Shown here in pieces: positions 27,001 to 33,720 of a DNA stretch of 64,000 nucleotides. The number at the start of each line of letters is the position of its first letter. The first letter of the stretch is position 1. Under the pieces are notes generated by a model. The model was not told where the DNA came from. It was given only the letters and a program-made list of their open reading frames with translations, and searched no databases. Position numbers and translations under genes: made by a program. The stretch is from Falsiroseomonas sp051860665 (GTDB lineage Bacteria; Pseudomonadota; Alphaproteobacteria; Acetobacterales; Acetobacteraceae), in assembly GCF_051860665.1 (NCBI RefSeq), contig NZ_JBHYDM010000021.1, positions 16,216 through 80,215 on the forward strand, written 5' to 3'.

Positions 27001-27423
27001 CGCCTTCGCCATCCGGGAGAGAACGGAGCCGTCGCCGGCCACGCGTGCCGGTGAGGTACCCGGCTTGGACCCCCTTTGCGCCGGCACCTTGCTGGAAACC
27101 TGTCTGCCGCTCGCTGCCGTCTTTGCCGGCGGGCGCACGTAGGTCAGCCTCGCCACGGTCCAGGGCGTGTCCGGACTAGAGCCAGAATACTTCAGCTGCT
27201 CCAGCCGCACGCGCTCGGCCGAAGTGGCGCCGACCCCACCAAAGTAGAGGGTGCAGTCCACTCCGTCCCAGGTGTCGGCTGCGCCGGGCTCCAGGGTGCC
27301 CTCGAGCGCCACGGCCTCCAGACCTCCCTCGGCGTTCAGTAAGCCGATGGCCTGACGGGTCGCCCACAGCTCATGGAAGTCGTCGCCTGTGTTTGAGCCT
27401 CGTGCGCCTCTGTAGTCGGCCAA
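20941..27423 (-). CDS. Giant nuclease-STAND NTPase, Avs-like defence sensor
   Basis: 2160 aa. Residues 1-95 look like a Cap4/PD-(D/E)xK-type nuclease domain: GDDFHELWATRQA (13-25), WDGVD (52-56, D56) and LEQLKYS (74-80, QxK at 76-78). A P-loop NTPase follows: Walker A GEGGVGKTT (322-330), Walker B LLVVAVDAAD (418-427), and a sensor-like VRFIVTARTGRLDLL. The remaining ~1500 residues are helical and TPR-like, as in STAND sensor domains. This architecture and size match Avs proteins, which bind phage terminase or portal and then cut DNA. Lower GC than phage genes; minus strand between terL and gpW/portal. The 260 bp upstream (27424-27683) hold no gene and must carry its promoter. Confidence 0.8.
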   Translation of the reverse strand: MADYRGARGSNTGDDFHELWATRQAIGLLNAEGGLEAVALEGTLEPGAADTWDGVDCTLYFGGVGATSAERVRLEQLKYSGSSPDTPWTVARLTYVRPPAKTAASGRQVSSKVPAQRGSKPGTSPARVAGDGSVLSRMAKAWLEMSALRPGKPPPEVALVTNQPIAPELKLAFDRSAADPSATASMPQGNDKTDEAKLLQASGLTADQFREFAACIDLVSSTGSRFALEDRVLRAMAEWSDDDARADTLMLRQFVRQRMLPEHDRSPITREGVMLQALGASDRHALFPCPPDLKPTDKIVRRAAVDQASRFLADKQFVCVHGEGGVGKTTALRQIENDLPEGSLIVIFDCYGGGRYLEPSELRHHPADAFTQLANEIAARLRLPLLLRRHGATDFPRMFMERLRRAATVLAARSSDALLVVAVDAADNSVTAARERPLQEPSFVHDFVLLKSLPANVRFIVTARTGRLDLLGLPDNYLTSFLPAFELGETAEFVYQRRGTAHSPEWIDEFHALSGGIPRVQAYAFEGGAEDRDAPLARLRPGKSLDAVFEERFREAIAKNGGAGEVGAVCAGLIALARPVPLAALAAVLETNEHQVRDVCRDLAPGVRLDGNAAALADEDFETFVRERGKPELAGVRKRAVIWLLSRAATDAYAAIQLAPALAAAEYFKELLDLVEREPVPSAVRDPIQKREVEVQRLSLAVAASRAAGEPSRALRYLLIGAEGHRKDEALQNLLAGNPDLAARFAADTVGRLLLSDPDYRWGHGRLLYHRLVVHAERGDALSYREDRRAIAAWNQARQLTRQDVPERSRPWPIDSEAVAADIEAALKMRGPVAALRQLKRWSPRSVHADVALQLPPRLIADGRMADLEALLASGQLGPLAGAFLRVPLALAGRDVDEAALEAGLLRLSRLLQGGKDLDNYLERDARPARLIDLLLTGCEILTARAPACRAVDVILTRLLQADRRRIDRHHASNSLRLDAVFRAYALLEARSGRRPKASDVFEPRREVAKEGKSRASSNDYSERHDREMVDLARIIFPSYAAVSCALAGLDVGDGAIVALRIATRSLEQERWRLDREPGLNVTRSFVARNLLTLLAAGHVPGTLREVAMAVYGAWTGGEAVPDAALVSRLSLRPELHDSLITSLVSSASATRDLRLGSQSKSESLVAHARLLGPISPEDAGAVFQMAVTAAGELDTEIRGQLILVEKLVRHACRAVPDRRAMALRLGEVVADAAVRLEGDDHFPWPEASTALARLDQPIALAAASRWEARGLVELGETLPSVLRIGLVDGCLTPGEVAGLSLCLETDHDLVEESLRASLGLPAVTQWALREEAARDMLLRPGRPDASENIRSAPEGEIGQLARALVDRERFRQGLVPPRKESCVAEPRQGDAGAAAYAWTPEVTTNSATLAAAIRMIRQSARAREAPVYVPLRSILSDARAVVPLRLRTRHLDAVAALGEEYGDAELAKALIETLGAWDNPAVNAWCEKSLPGLLRDLLPALAPGLPYGTDEINPLLARTGMDHDDRRDFLLGAVQAHVEALGPEALIGHVGLIADLLPAPSVASLLEWYVDRLASRIRHVDLERVSPQGIPEDSGGAIGRFLMAKLGCPDIRIRWRAAHAVLRISRTGDLRSVNGFVRAFGRLEEFEFSGPPPAYYPLAARLWATVTLDRVAAERPDKVVAAASALMAMALDDQFPHLLLRAFARDACLKLVAACSLPISPQEAVELAAVNRSALPAVKAENRYSREDAYRVRSREGRRFGFDGMDTVKNWYAPFWYAFAEPVGAQFLDIAERWIVDVWGWPEESVRSAPLLPWRLRQDREYSAYRHRQGSRPIIEDLRTHLEWHAMWCAAGELVKSVPLAEGEPDDFHALDYKVLREQLAEPPLWAAELRVPVPLHSRHWTLASEPLAEWVAAVRESDHQVVMIPPEREGYVTVAGHEETTGPDRYQEGVVASALVDPSTAPALLRALQTIDDSWDYKLPLEGEGEFEFGDPPYQLLGWLVRPDRGDGIDEHDPFRGQARYVMMAPGARVFNASGLIRDASGAARWSRPGATKPMFVFEAWGEKVRDDEQYESDICSAGWRLLAHGEQLQEFLQHERLDLIIEVEVRRRGRRTRRYAGEEDVDPPQERFDRLYRLAADGTLDIAEGHFGSWSSARLQS

Positions 27424-27683
27424 TCTGCCCCTCCACGTTTAGCGCCAACGATGCGGCGGCACCCGGCGCGCGCTACCTGAGCCAGTACCAACGATAAGCT
27501 ACGGCCGTTCCGACCCCGCCGACAGGTGCCGCAGGCTCTCGTCGGAACAAAAGGCTTGGGTGAGAGGTAACTTCGATGTTCGCTTAACCCGGTGGGCAAA
27601 ACATTCCGTCGCCCCCCCCGCCGGCGGCCGGTATCCGACCAAAGCCGCTGATCCAGCACTTCCCTGAGCGACCCCAGGAGCCC

Positions 27684-27944
27684 ATGCCCCCAACCATCAC
27701 CACCGGGATCTTTGCGGGCATGACGCGCGAGGACCTCACGGCCACCCGTGCCAAGCTCCAGCAAGCCCTCCTCGACCTAGCCATGGGCGAAAAGACCGTC
27801 TCGGTTGGCTACGCCGCCGGCGGCCTCTCCTCGCGCACCGCCACCTTCACCGCCGCCGATGAGGCCCGCATCCGCGGCCTGATCCGACAGATCAACACCG
27901 CCCTGGGCGAACCACGCCGGGCGCTCGACGTGGTGTTCCGATGA
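27684..27944 (+). CDS. gpW-like head-tail joining protein
   Basis: 86 aa. Core pattern: LTATRAKLQQALLDLAMGEK, VSVGYAAGG, ATFTAADEARIRGLIRQINT, typical of lambda gpW (about 68-90 aa), which joins the head portal to the tail. The last codons overlap the portal start (ATGA at 27941). In lambda it also follows terL directly; here the 7-kb cargo separates the two. Confidence 0.85.
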   Translation: MPPTITTGIFAGMTREDLTATRAKLQQALLDLAMGEKTVSVGYAAGGLSSRTATFTAADEARIRGLIRQINTALGEPRRALDVVFR

Positions 27945-29554
27945 AACGCGCCCGCTCCGCCGGCCAAGTCCTGCGCGCCCGTCGCCTGCGCGCCCAGGCC
28001 GGCGGCGTGCCGGGCGGCATCGGCGGCGCCTTCGCCTATGACGCGGCGAACCTGTTCAGCCAGGAAAGCGCCACCTGGCAACCCTGGCTCCGCTCCCCCG
28101 ACGGGGAGATCAACTACGACCGCGACCGCATGGTCGCCCGCTCGCGCGACCTCATCCGCAATGACGGCTGGGCCACCGGCGGCGTCACGCGCATCCTCGA
28201 CAGCGCCATCGGCAGCCAGTTCCGCCTGGTGGCGAAGCCCGACTACCGCGCGCTAGAACGCTTCTCCCCCGGCTTCGACGCCAGCTGGGCCGATGACTTC
28301 GGCCGCGTGGTCGAGGCGGAGTGGCGCATGTTCGCCGACGACCTCGGCCGGCACTGCGATGCCGAGCGCCAGCAGACGCTGACCCAGATGTTCTGGGTTG
28401 CGCTGCGCCACAAGGTGATCGACGGCGACAGCCTCGCCTGCCTGCTCTGGACGCCGGAGCGCATCGGCGCCGGCGGCGCGCGCTTCAGCACCTCCGTCCA
28501 GCTGATCGACCCCGACCGCCTCTCCAACCCCTACGCCCAGATGGACACGCTGACCCTGCGCGGCGGGGTGCAGCTGGATGGCGCCGCGGCGGCCGCGGTC
28601 GGCTACCACATCCGCCAGGCGCATCAGGGCGATGTCTTCGGCGCCGTGCAGTCCATGCGCTGGGACTACTTCCCGCGCGAGACGAACTGGGGCCGCCCCA
28701 TCATCGTCCACGACTTCGACAGGGAACGAGCCGGCCAGCACCGCGGCACCGGCATCCTGACGCCGATCCTGGCGCGGATGCGCATGCTCTCCCGCTACGA
28801 CCAGGCGGAGCTGCAGCAGGCGCTGCTGCAGACGGTCTTCGCCACCGTCATCGAATCCCCGCTCGATCGCGAGGACCTCGCGCTGGCCACCGCCGGCGAC
28901 GAGATGATCGGCGCCTACCAGCAGCTGCGCGGCGAGCACCATGCGGCGAACCCGCTGATGATCGGCGGCGTGAAAGTGCCGCACCTGGCGCCAGGCGAGA
29001 CGCTGAAGAGCCAGAGCGCCACGCGCCCGAATAGCGGCTTCGAGGCCTTCCAGTCGGCCGTGCTGCGCGCCCTCGCGGCCGCCACGGGCCTGTCGGCCGA
29101 GCAACTGACCTGGGACTACAGCAAGACGAACTACAGTAGCGCCCGGGCGGCGATGCTGGAGGCGTGGAAGACGGCGATCCGCCGGCGGGACTGGTTCGCG
29201 ATGGGCTTTGCCAACCCGATCTACGGCGCCTTCCTGGAGGAGGTGTTGGAGCGCGGCCTGGCTCCCCTGCCACGCAATGCGCCGCCCTTCGCCGAGATGC
29301 GCACGGCCTATGCCCGCTGCCGCTGGATCGGCCCGGGGCGCGGCTGGGTGGACCCGGTGGCGGAGCGGCAGGGCGCGGTGCTGGGCATGGAGGCTGGGCT
29401 GGGCACCCTCGAGGACGAGGCGGCCGAGCAAGGCCGCGACTTCGAGGAGAACCTGGATCAGCGGGCGCTCGAGATCCGCATGATGCAGGAGCGCGGCATT
29501 CCGCTGCCCACCTGGGCGGCCGGTTCGCCGAACCGCCCGGCGGAGAAGCCGTAG
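27941..29554 (+). CDS. Portal protein, lambda family
   Basis: 537 aa. It starts with a basic segment, then AYDAANLFSQESATWQPWLRS-like sequence, RDLIRNDGWATGGVTRILDS and IGSQFRLVAKPDY, followed by GAVQSMRWDYFPRETN, TPILARMRMLSRYDQAELQQ and GLSAEQLTWDYSKTNYSSAR, all hallmarks of lambda gpB portals. Role: dodecameric ring at the capsid vertex through which DNA is packaged. Length is normal. Confidence 0.93.
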   Translation: MKRARSAGQVLRARRLRAQAGGVPGGIGGAFAYDAANLFSQESATWQPWLRSPDGEINYDRDRMVARSRDLIRNDGWATGGVTRILDSAIGSQFRLVAKPDYRALERFSPGFDASWADDFGRVVEAEWRMFADDLGRHCDAERQQTLTQMFWVALRHKVIDGDSLACLLWTPERIGAGGARFSTSVQLIDPDRLSNPYAQMDTLTLRGGVQLDGAAAAAVGYHIRQAHQGDVFGAVQSMRWDYFPRETNWGRPIIVHDFDRERAGQHRGTGILTPILARMRMLSRYDQAELQQALLQTVFATVIESPLDREDLALATAGDEMIGAYQQLRGEHHAANPLMIGGVKVPHLAPGETLKSQSATRPNSGFEAFQSAVLRALAAATGLSAEQLTWDYSKTNYSSARAAMLEAWKTAIRRRDWFAMGFANPIYGAFLEEVLERGLAPLPRNAPPFAEMRTAYARCRWIGPGRGWVDPVAERQGAVLGMEAGLGTLEDEAAEQGRDFEENLDQRALEIRMMQERGIPLPTWAAGSPNRPAEKP

Positions 29555-29627
29555 CACCTCCCTGACCGACCATCGCCTGCACCCCAAGGGCAGCCCAGCG
29601 GCTGCCCTTCTTGTTTCCGGAGCGCCC

Positions 29628-30509
29628 GTGACCCGCTTCCCCCACCTGTCGCAGCGCCTCTTCAACACGCCCATCGCCATACATCCGGCGAAGGCCGAGG
29701 TGGTGATGGCGGCGCTGGCGGATCGGCTCGGCATCGCCCGCCTATTCAGCGCCGGCCAACTAGTCGCCCTGCGCCCGCAGGCCTTCGACGAGGACGAGGC
29801 CGCCGTGCAGCGCGGCCCGCGCCAGGATGACGCCAAGGGCTACCGCATCGTCGGCGGCGTCGCGCTGATCGAGGTCAGCGGCACCCTCGTCCAGAAGCTC
29901 GGCACGCTGCGCCCCTATTCCGGCATGACCGGCTATGACGGCATTCGCCTGAACCTGCTGGCCGCACTGCGCGATGCAGAGGTTCAGGCCATCGCCTTCC
30001 TGATCGACAGCCCGGGCGGCGAGGTCGCCGGCTGCTTTGACCTGGCCGACACCATCCACAGCCTGCGCGGCGAAAAGCCGCTCTGGGCCATTCTCGACGA
30101 GAACGCCTACTCCGCCGCCTATGCCCTCGCCTGTGCCTGCGACCGCATCACCGTGCCTCGCACCGGCGGCACCGGCAGCATCGGCGTCATCGGCATGCAT
30201 GTGGATTTCTCGGAGGCGCTGTCGCAGTCCGGTATTACCGTGACGATGATCCGCTACGGCGAGCACAAGGCCGAGGGCAACCCCTACGAGAAGCTCGAGG
30301 CAGCGGCGCGTGCCCGCATGCAGGCGGATATCGACACGATGGGCGAGCTCTTCGTCGAGACCGTCGCCCGCAACCGTCGCCTGAAGGCCTCCGCCATCCG
30401 CGGCACCAAGGCCGAGACCTTCCTCGGCGCCGCCGGCGTCGCGGCCGGCCTGGCGGATGCCGTGCAGTCACCCGACCAAGCCTTCGGCGCGCTGTTCCGC
30501 AGCCTGTAG
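29628..30509 (+). CDS. S49-family head maturation protease
   Basis: 293 aa. SppA-like Ser/Lys protease: FLIDSPGGEVAG (glycine motif, 125-136), the catalytic Ser in ENAYSAAYALACAC (S162) and a catalytic Lys in RYGEHKAEGNPYEK (K214). This is the lambda gpC type that processes scaffold and portal during capsid maturation. Unlike lambda C/Nu3, the scaffold appears as a separate downstream gene. Confidence 0.9.
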   Translation: MTRFPHLSQRLFNTPIAIHPAKAEVVMAALADRLGIARLFSAGQLVALRPQAFDEDEAAVQRGPRQDDAKGYRIVGGVALIEVSGTLVQKLGTLRPYSGMTGYDGIRLNLLAALRDAEVQAIAFLIDSPGGEVAGCFDLADTIHSLRGEKPLWAILDENAYSAAYALACACDRITVPRTGGTGSIGVIGMHVDFSEALSQSGITVTMIRYGEHKAEGNPYEKLEAAARARMQADIDTMGELFVETVARNRRLKASAIRGTKAETFLGAAGVAAGLADAVQSPDQAFGALFRSL

Positions 30510-30542
30510 CGCCGCCCACCCCTCCACCCCGACGAGGTTTCG

Positions 30543-31199
30543 ATGTCCCGTTCCCGCAAGCCCGCGGGCGCGCCGCCCGCGCGCGCCACAAAACCCCGCA
30601 AGCGCGCCGCCGCGGAGGCGCTGCCCTTCGCCCATCTGATCGGCGCCGACGCCGTCACCGCCTCCGGCAATCGGACCGAGGAGGATGAGCGCGACGACGA
30701 CAAGGACGAGGATCGCCGCGACGCCGCGGAGGATGACGACGACGAGGACAAGGACCGCGCCGCCGAGGATGACGAGGGCGACGACGACAAGGACCGCGCC
30801 GCCGAGGACGAGGAGGACGACGACAAGGCCGAGGATGACGAGGAGGAGGAGGATAAGCCCAAGGCCTCCGCCGCAGCCCGCCAGGCCGCCCGCGCCGCCA
30901 CCAAGGCCGAGCGGGCCCGCTGCCGCGCCATCTTCACCTCGAAGCACGCCGCCGGTCGCGTCGCCGCCGCCTGCAGCCTGGCCTTCGACACCGGCATGTC
31001 CGCCAAGGCCGCCATCTCCGTTCTGAAGACCCTGCCGCGCGAGAGCGCCGGCACCGCCGCCGGCGGCTCCCTGGCCGAGCGCATGGCCACGCTCGGCGCG
31101 CCGCGCCCCACCGGCACCGCGCCCGCCCCCTCCGGCCGCCAGGCCATCACCAGCTCCTGGGATGCGGCCGCGCAGCGCGCCGGCATCGCCCGGAAGTAA
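30543..31199 (+). CDS. Acidic scaffold-like protein
   Basis: 218 aa. Basic, disordered N-terminus, then about 60 residues of nearly pure Asp/Glu with Lys/Arg (EDDDDEDKDRAAEDDEGDDD and similar), then a helical C-terminal part (ARCRAIFTSKHAAGRVAAAC, SLAERMATLG). Position between protease and decoration protein is that of the Nu3 scaffold. The charged low-complexity core is consistent with a transient assembly role. The assignment rests on position and composition. Confidence 0.6.
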   Translation: MSRSRKPAGAPPARATKPRKRAAAEALPFAHLIGADAVTASGNRTEEDERDDDKDEDRRDAAEDDDDEDKDRAAEDDEGDDDKDRAAEDEEDDDKAEDDEEEEDKPKASAAARQAARAATKAERARCRAIFTSKHAAGRVAAACSLAFDTGMSAKAAISVLKTLPRESAGTAAGGSLAERMATLGAPRPTGTAPAPSGRQAITSSWDAAAQRAGIARK

Positions 31200-31211
31200 G
31201 CGAGGATCCCG

Positions 31212-31598
31212 ATGCCCAGCCCCGTCCTGAATGAAGGCTTCTACGCCGGCGCCTTCCTGATCTCCGAGGCCAATGGCCACCTCTCGCGCGAGGTGGTGAC
31301 GATCAACAACGGCGGCGGCAGCGAGCTGGTGCTGCAGGGCGGCCTGGTGCTGGCGCGGCTGACCGCCGACAGCTCCTACGTCCCCTACGACAATGCCGGC
31401 TCCGACGGCAGCGAAGCGGCCCGCGCCATCCTGTTCAACCCAGTGCTGATCCCGGCCGGCGCGTCCCGCAAATGCACCGTCATCGCCCGCCTGGCCGAGG
31501 TGAACGCCTCCGAGCTGGTCTGGGCCGATACGGTCGACGCCGCCGGCATCACCGCCGGCCTCGCCGACCTGGCCGCCGCCTTCATCATCGGCCGCTGA
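31212..31598 (+). CDS. Head decoration protein, gpD-like
   Basis: 128 aa. NEGFYAGAFLISEANGHLSR, VVLQ-like strand ELVLQGGLVLARLT and AARAILFNPVLIPAGASRKC match the lambda gpD family. Trimers stabilise the expanded capsid at three-fold axes. Located directly before the major capsid gene as in lambda. Confidence 0.88.
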   Translation: MPSPVLNEGFYAGAFLISEANGHLSREVVTINNGGGSELVLQGGLVLARLTADSSYVPYDNAGSDGSEAARAILFNPVLIPAGASRKCTVIARLAEVNASELVWADTVDAAGITAGLADLAAAFIIGR

Positions 31599-31637
31599 GC
31601 CACGCGCCGCGCGCCCTGGCCTGGGAACCCCATCACC

Positions 31638-32669
31638 ATGACCATCATGAACCTGTTCCGGACGGACGCCTTCACGGCGCTGGAACTGACCTCCTATGTC
31701 GACCGCTACCCCTATGCGCCGACCGGCCTCGGCAGCCTCGGCGTCTTCGAGGACAAGCCGATCCGCACCACGGCCCTGGCCGTGGAGGAGCGCAACGGCC
31801 AGCTGATCATCATCCCCACCTCCGATCGCGGCGCGCCCCTCAAGCAGCGCACGACCGAGAAGCGCAAGATGCGCTACTTCGAGGTGCCGCGCCTGGCCCA
31901 TGCCGACACCATCCGGTCCGCCGAGCTGCAGAACGTGCGCGAATTCGGCCAGGAGACGGTGCTGATGCAGCTGCAGACGGAGGTGGCGCGCCGCCTCTCC
32001 GGCCCCACCGGCCTGACCATGAACATGGAGGTGACCTGGGAGCTGCATCGCCTCGGCGCAGTGCAGGGTATCCTGCTCGATGCGGACGGCTCCACGCTGT
32101 TCAACTGGTTCACCGAATTCGGCGTGGCGCAGCCGGCGGAGCTCGGCTTCGACCTGACCGGCACGCAAACCGCCGGCACGCTGCGCAAGAAATGCGCGAA
32201 GGTGGTGCGGCAGATGATGCGCGCGGCGCAGGGCGCCTGGACGCCGAGCACCCGTGTGCAGGCCATCGTCGGCGACGACTTCTGGGACGAGCTGGTGGCG
32301 CATCCCGACGTGGTGCAGACCTACGTCAACTGGAACGCCGCGGTGGAGCTGCGCGGCGGCACCGCCTTCCAATCCATGCCCTTCGGCGGCATCGACTGGA
32401 TGAACTACCGCGGCACCGACGACAACACGACCATCGCCGTGCCGGCCGACAAGGCGAAGTTCTTCCCGGTCGGCGCGCCGGGCGTCTTCGAGCGGGCGCT
32501 GGCGCCCGGCGAGAGCTTCGACTGGGTGAACACCCCCGGCAAGCCGATCTACATCCAGCCGATCATCGACCGTGACCGGAACGCCGAGTTCACGGTCGAG
32601 GCCTATTCCTACCCGCTGCACATCTGCACGCGGCCGGGGATGCTGCAGCGCGCGCGCAAGGGCGCCTGA
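31638..32669 (+). CDS. Major capsid protein, lambda gpE family
   Basis: 343 aa. Starts MTIMNLFRTDAFTALELTSY and contains RYPYAPTGLGSLGVFEDKPI, MRYFEVPRLAHADTI, NVREFG and QAIVGDDFWDELVAHPDV, ending with ITQPIID-like and YPLHICTRPGML. This is the HK97-fold capsid subunit of the lambda E family; length is typical. Confidence 0.93.
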   Translation: MTIMNLFRTDAFTALELTSYVDRYPYAPTGLGSLGVFEDKPIRTTALAVEERNGQLIIIPTSDRGAPLKQRTTEKRKMRYFEVPRLAHADTIRSAELQNVREFGQETVLMQLQTEVARRLSGPTGLTMNMEVTWELHRLGAVQGILLDADGSTLFNWFTEFGVAQPAELGFDLTGTQTAGTLRKKCAKVVRQMMRAAQGAWTPSTRVQAIVGDDFWDELVAHPDVVQTYVNWNAAVELRGGTAFQSMPFGGIDWMNYRGTDDNTTIAVPADKAKFFPVGAPGVFERALAPGESFDWVNTPGKPIYIQPIIDRDRNAEFTVEAYSYPLHICTRPGMLQRARKGA

Positions 32670-32676
32670 CGCCACC

Positions 32677-33006
32677 ATGGCGGTGGATTTCGCACGGCTG
32701 GATGCGGCGGTGATGGGCGCCTTCCGCGAGGTCGAGCCGATCCTCTACGGCCCGCGCTTCGAGCCGGACTTTGCGGTGCCAGGCATCTTCGACACCTGCA
32801 TGGTCGAGGTGCCGGGCCCGGGCGACGGGCCGCCCGTTCTGGTGGCACGCTCGACGCTCGCCATCCGCGCGGAGGATCTGCCACCCGGCTATGCGCCGAA
32901 GCCGCTGGATCGCGTTTTGATCCGCGACGTCACCTACGACGTCACCGGCGCGGCGCTGCCAGATGCCGCGGGCTGGATCCTGCTGCAGCTGGGCCGCGTC
33001 GAATGA
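32677..33006 (+). CDS. Head-tail joining/completion protein
   Basis: 109 aa from ATG 32677. Begins AVDFARLDAAVMGAFREVEP with strands later (VARSTLAIRAEDLP, LIRDVTYDVTGAAL). Length, position after the capsid gene and beta-rich end fit the lambda FII-type head-tail connector group. Its stop overlaps the next start (ATGA at 33003). Confidence 0.65.
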   Translation: MAVDFARLDAAVMGAFREVEPILYGPRFEPDFAVPGIFDTCMVEVPGPGDGPPVLVARSTLAIRAEDLPPGYAPKPLDRVLIRDVTYDVTGAALPDAAGWILLQLGRVE

Positions 33007-33533
33007 CCCTGGAACATCGCGCCCTTGTCCGGACCACGGTCGCTAACCTGCTGGCCGAGCGCGTTCCCGCCCTTCGAAAGCGCGTCTTCCGCGCCCGCAC
33101 CTGGCCCCTTTCGGAGGAGCATCTGCCGGCCGCGCTGGTCTATGGTTGGCAGGAGGAAAAGAAGCGCACCGGCGGCACGCCCCACCGGTCATTCTACGAC
33201 GTCTCCTTCATCCTGGCCGTCGAACTGCGGCTCGACACCCGATCCCGCGCCAGCCTGGAACTGGAAGCCGAGCTCGAGGAGATGGCCGGCGCCGTCAGCC
33301 AGGCGGTGCTGACCGCCGGCGAGCTGCTGCTGCCGCCCGACCGCAGGATCGAACGCATCGACGGCGTGAAGACCACGCTCGGCATCGACACCAGGAGCAG
33401 CGAGGTGGCGCTGGGCTCGGCCCTGATCGCCTTCGACATGGCCTGGACCGAGGTCTTCGAGACGCCGCACCCCACCGTGGACTGCGAGGACAGCTCCCTC
33501 GCCTTCCGCCCCATCGCGCCCCGCCGGGCGTAG
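33003..33533 (+). CDS. Tail terminator-like protein
   Basis: 176 aa. RALVRTTVANLLAERVPALR, RTWPLSEEHLPAALVY, VSFILAVELRLDTRSRASLE and SALIAFDMAWTEVFETP have the alternating helix/strand layout of lambda gpU-like tail terminators. Located immediately before DUF2635 and sheath genes, the usual position. Inferred from context and pattern. Confidence 0.6.
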   Translation: MTLEHRALVRTTVANLLAERVPALRKRVFRARTWPLSEEHLPAALVYGWQEEKKRTGGTPHRSFYDVSFILAVELRLDTRSRASLELEAELEEMAGAVSQAVLTAGELLLPPDRRIERIDGVKTTLGIDTRSSEVALGSALIAFDMAWTEVFETPHPTVDCEDSSLAFRPIAPRRA

Positions 33534-33543
33534 GAGCCCCCGC

Positions 33544-33720
33544 ATGTACGTGATTCCCGCCGAGGACCTGAAGGTCCCGGACCCGGTTCTGCGCGACCAC
33601 CTGCCGGCCGAGGGCCGCGAAGTGCCACGCGACGCCTACTGGATGCGCCGCCTGCGCGACGGCGACGTCATCGAGACCCTGCCGCCGGCCGCGCCGGCGG
33701 CCGAGGGGAGTGACAGCTGA
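33544..33720 (+). CDS. DUF2635 family protein
   Basis: 58 aa: begins MYVIPAEDLKVPDPVLRDHL and continues PAEGREVPRDAYWMRRLRDG. This is the small DUF2635 protein regularly encoded just before the sheath gene in Mu-like phages. Its stop overlaps the sheath ATG (TGATG at 33718-33722). Role unknown, possibly a sheath-associated factor. Confidence 0.85.
   Translation: MYVIPAEDLKVPDPVLRDHLPAEGREVPRDAYWMRRLRDGDVIETLPPAAPAAEGSDS

Noticed and set aside
19871..27590. Target-site duplication flanking the STAND cargo
   Set aside because: Only an 8-bp inverted similarity (GGTTAAGC / GCTTAACC) was found, which is at chance level for this length.
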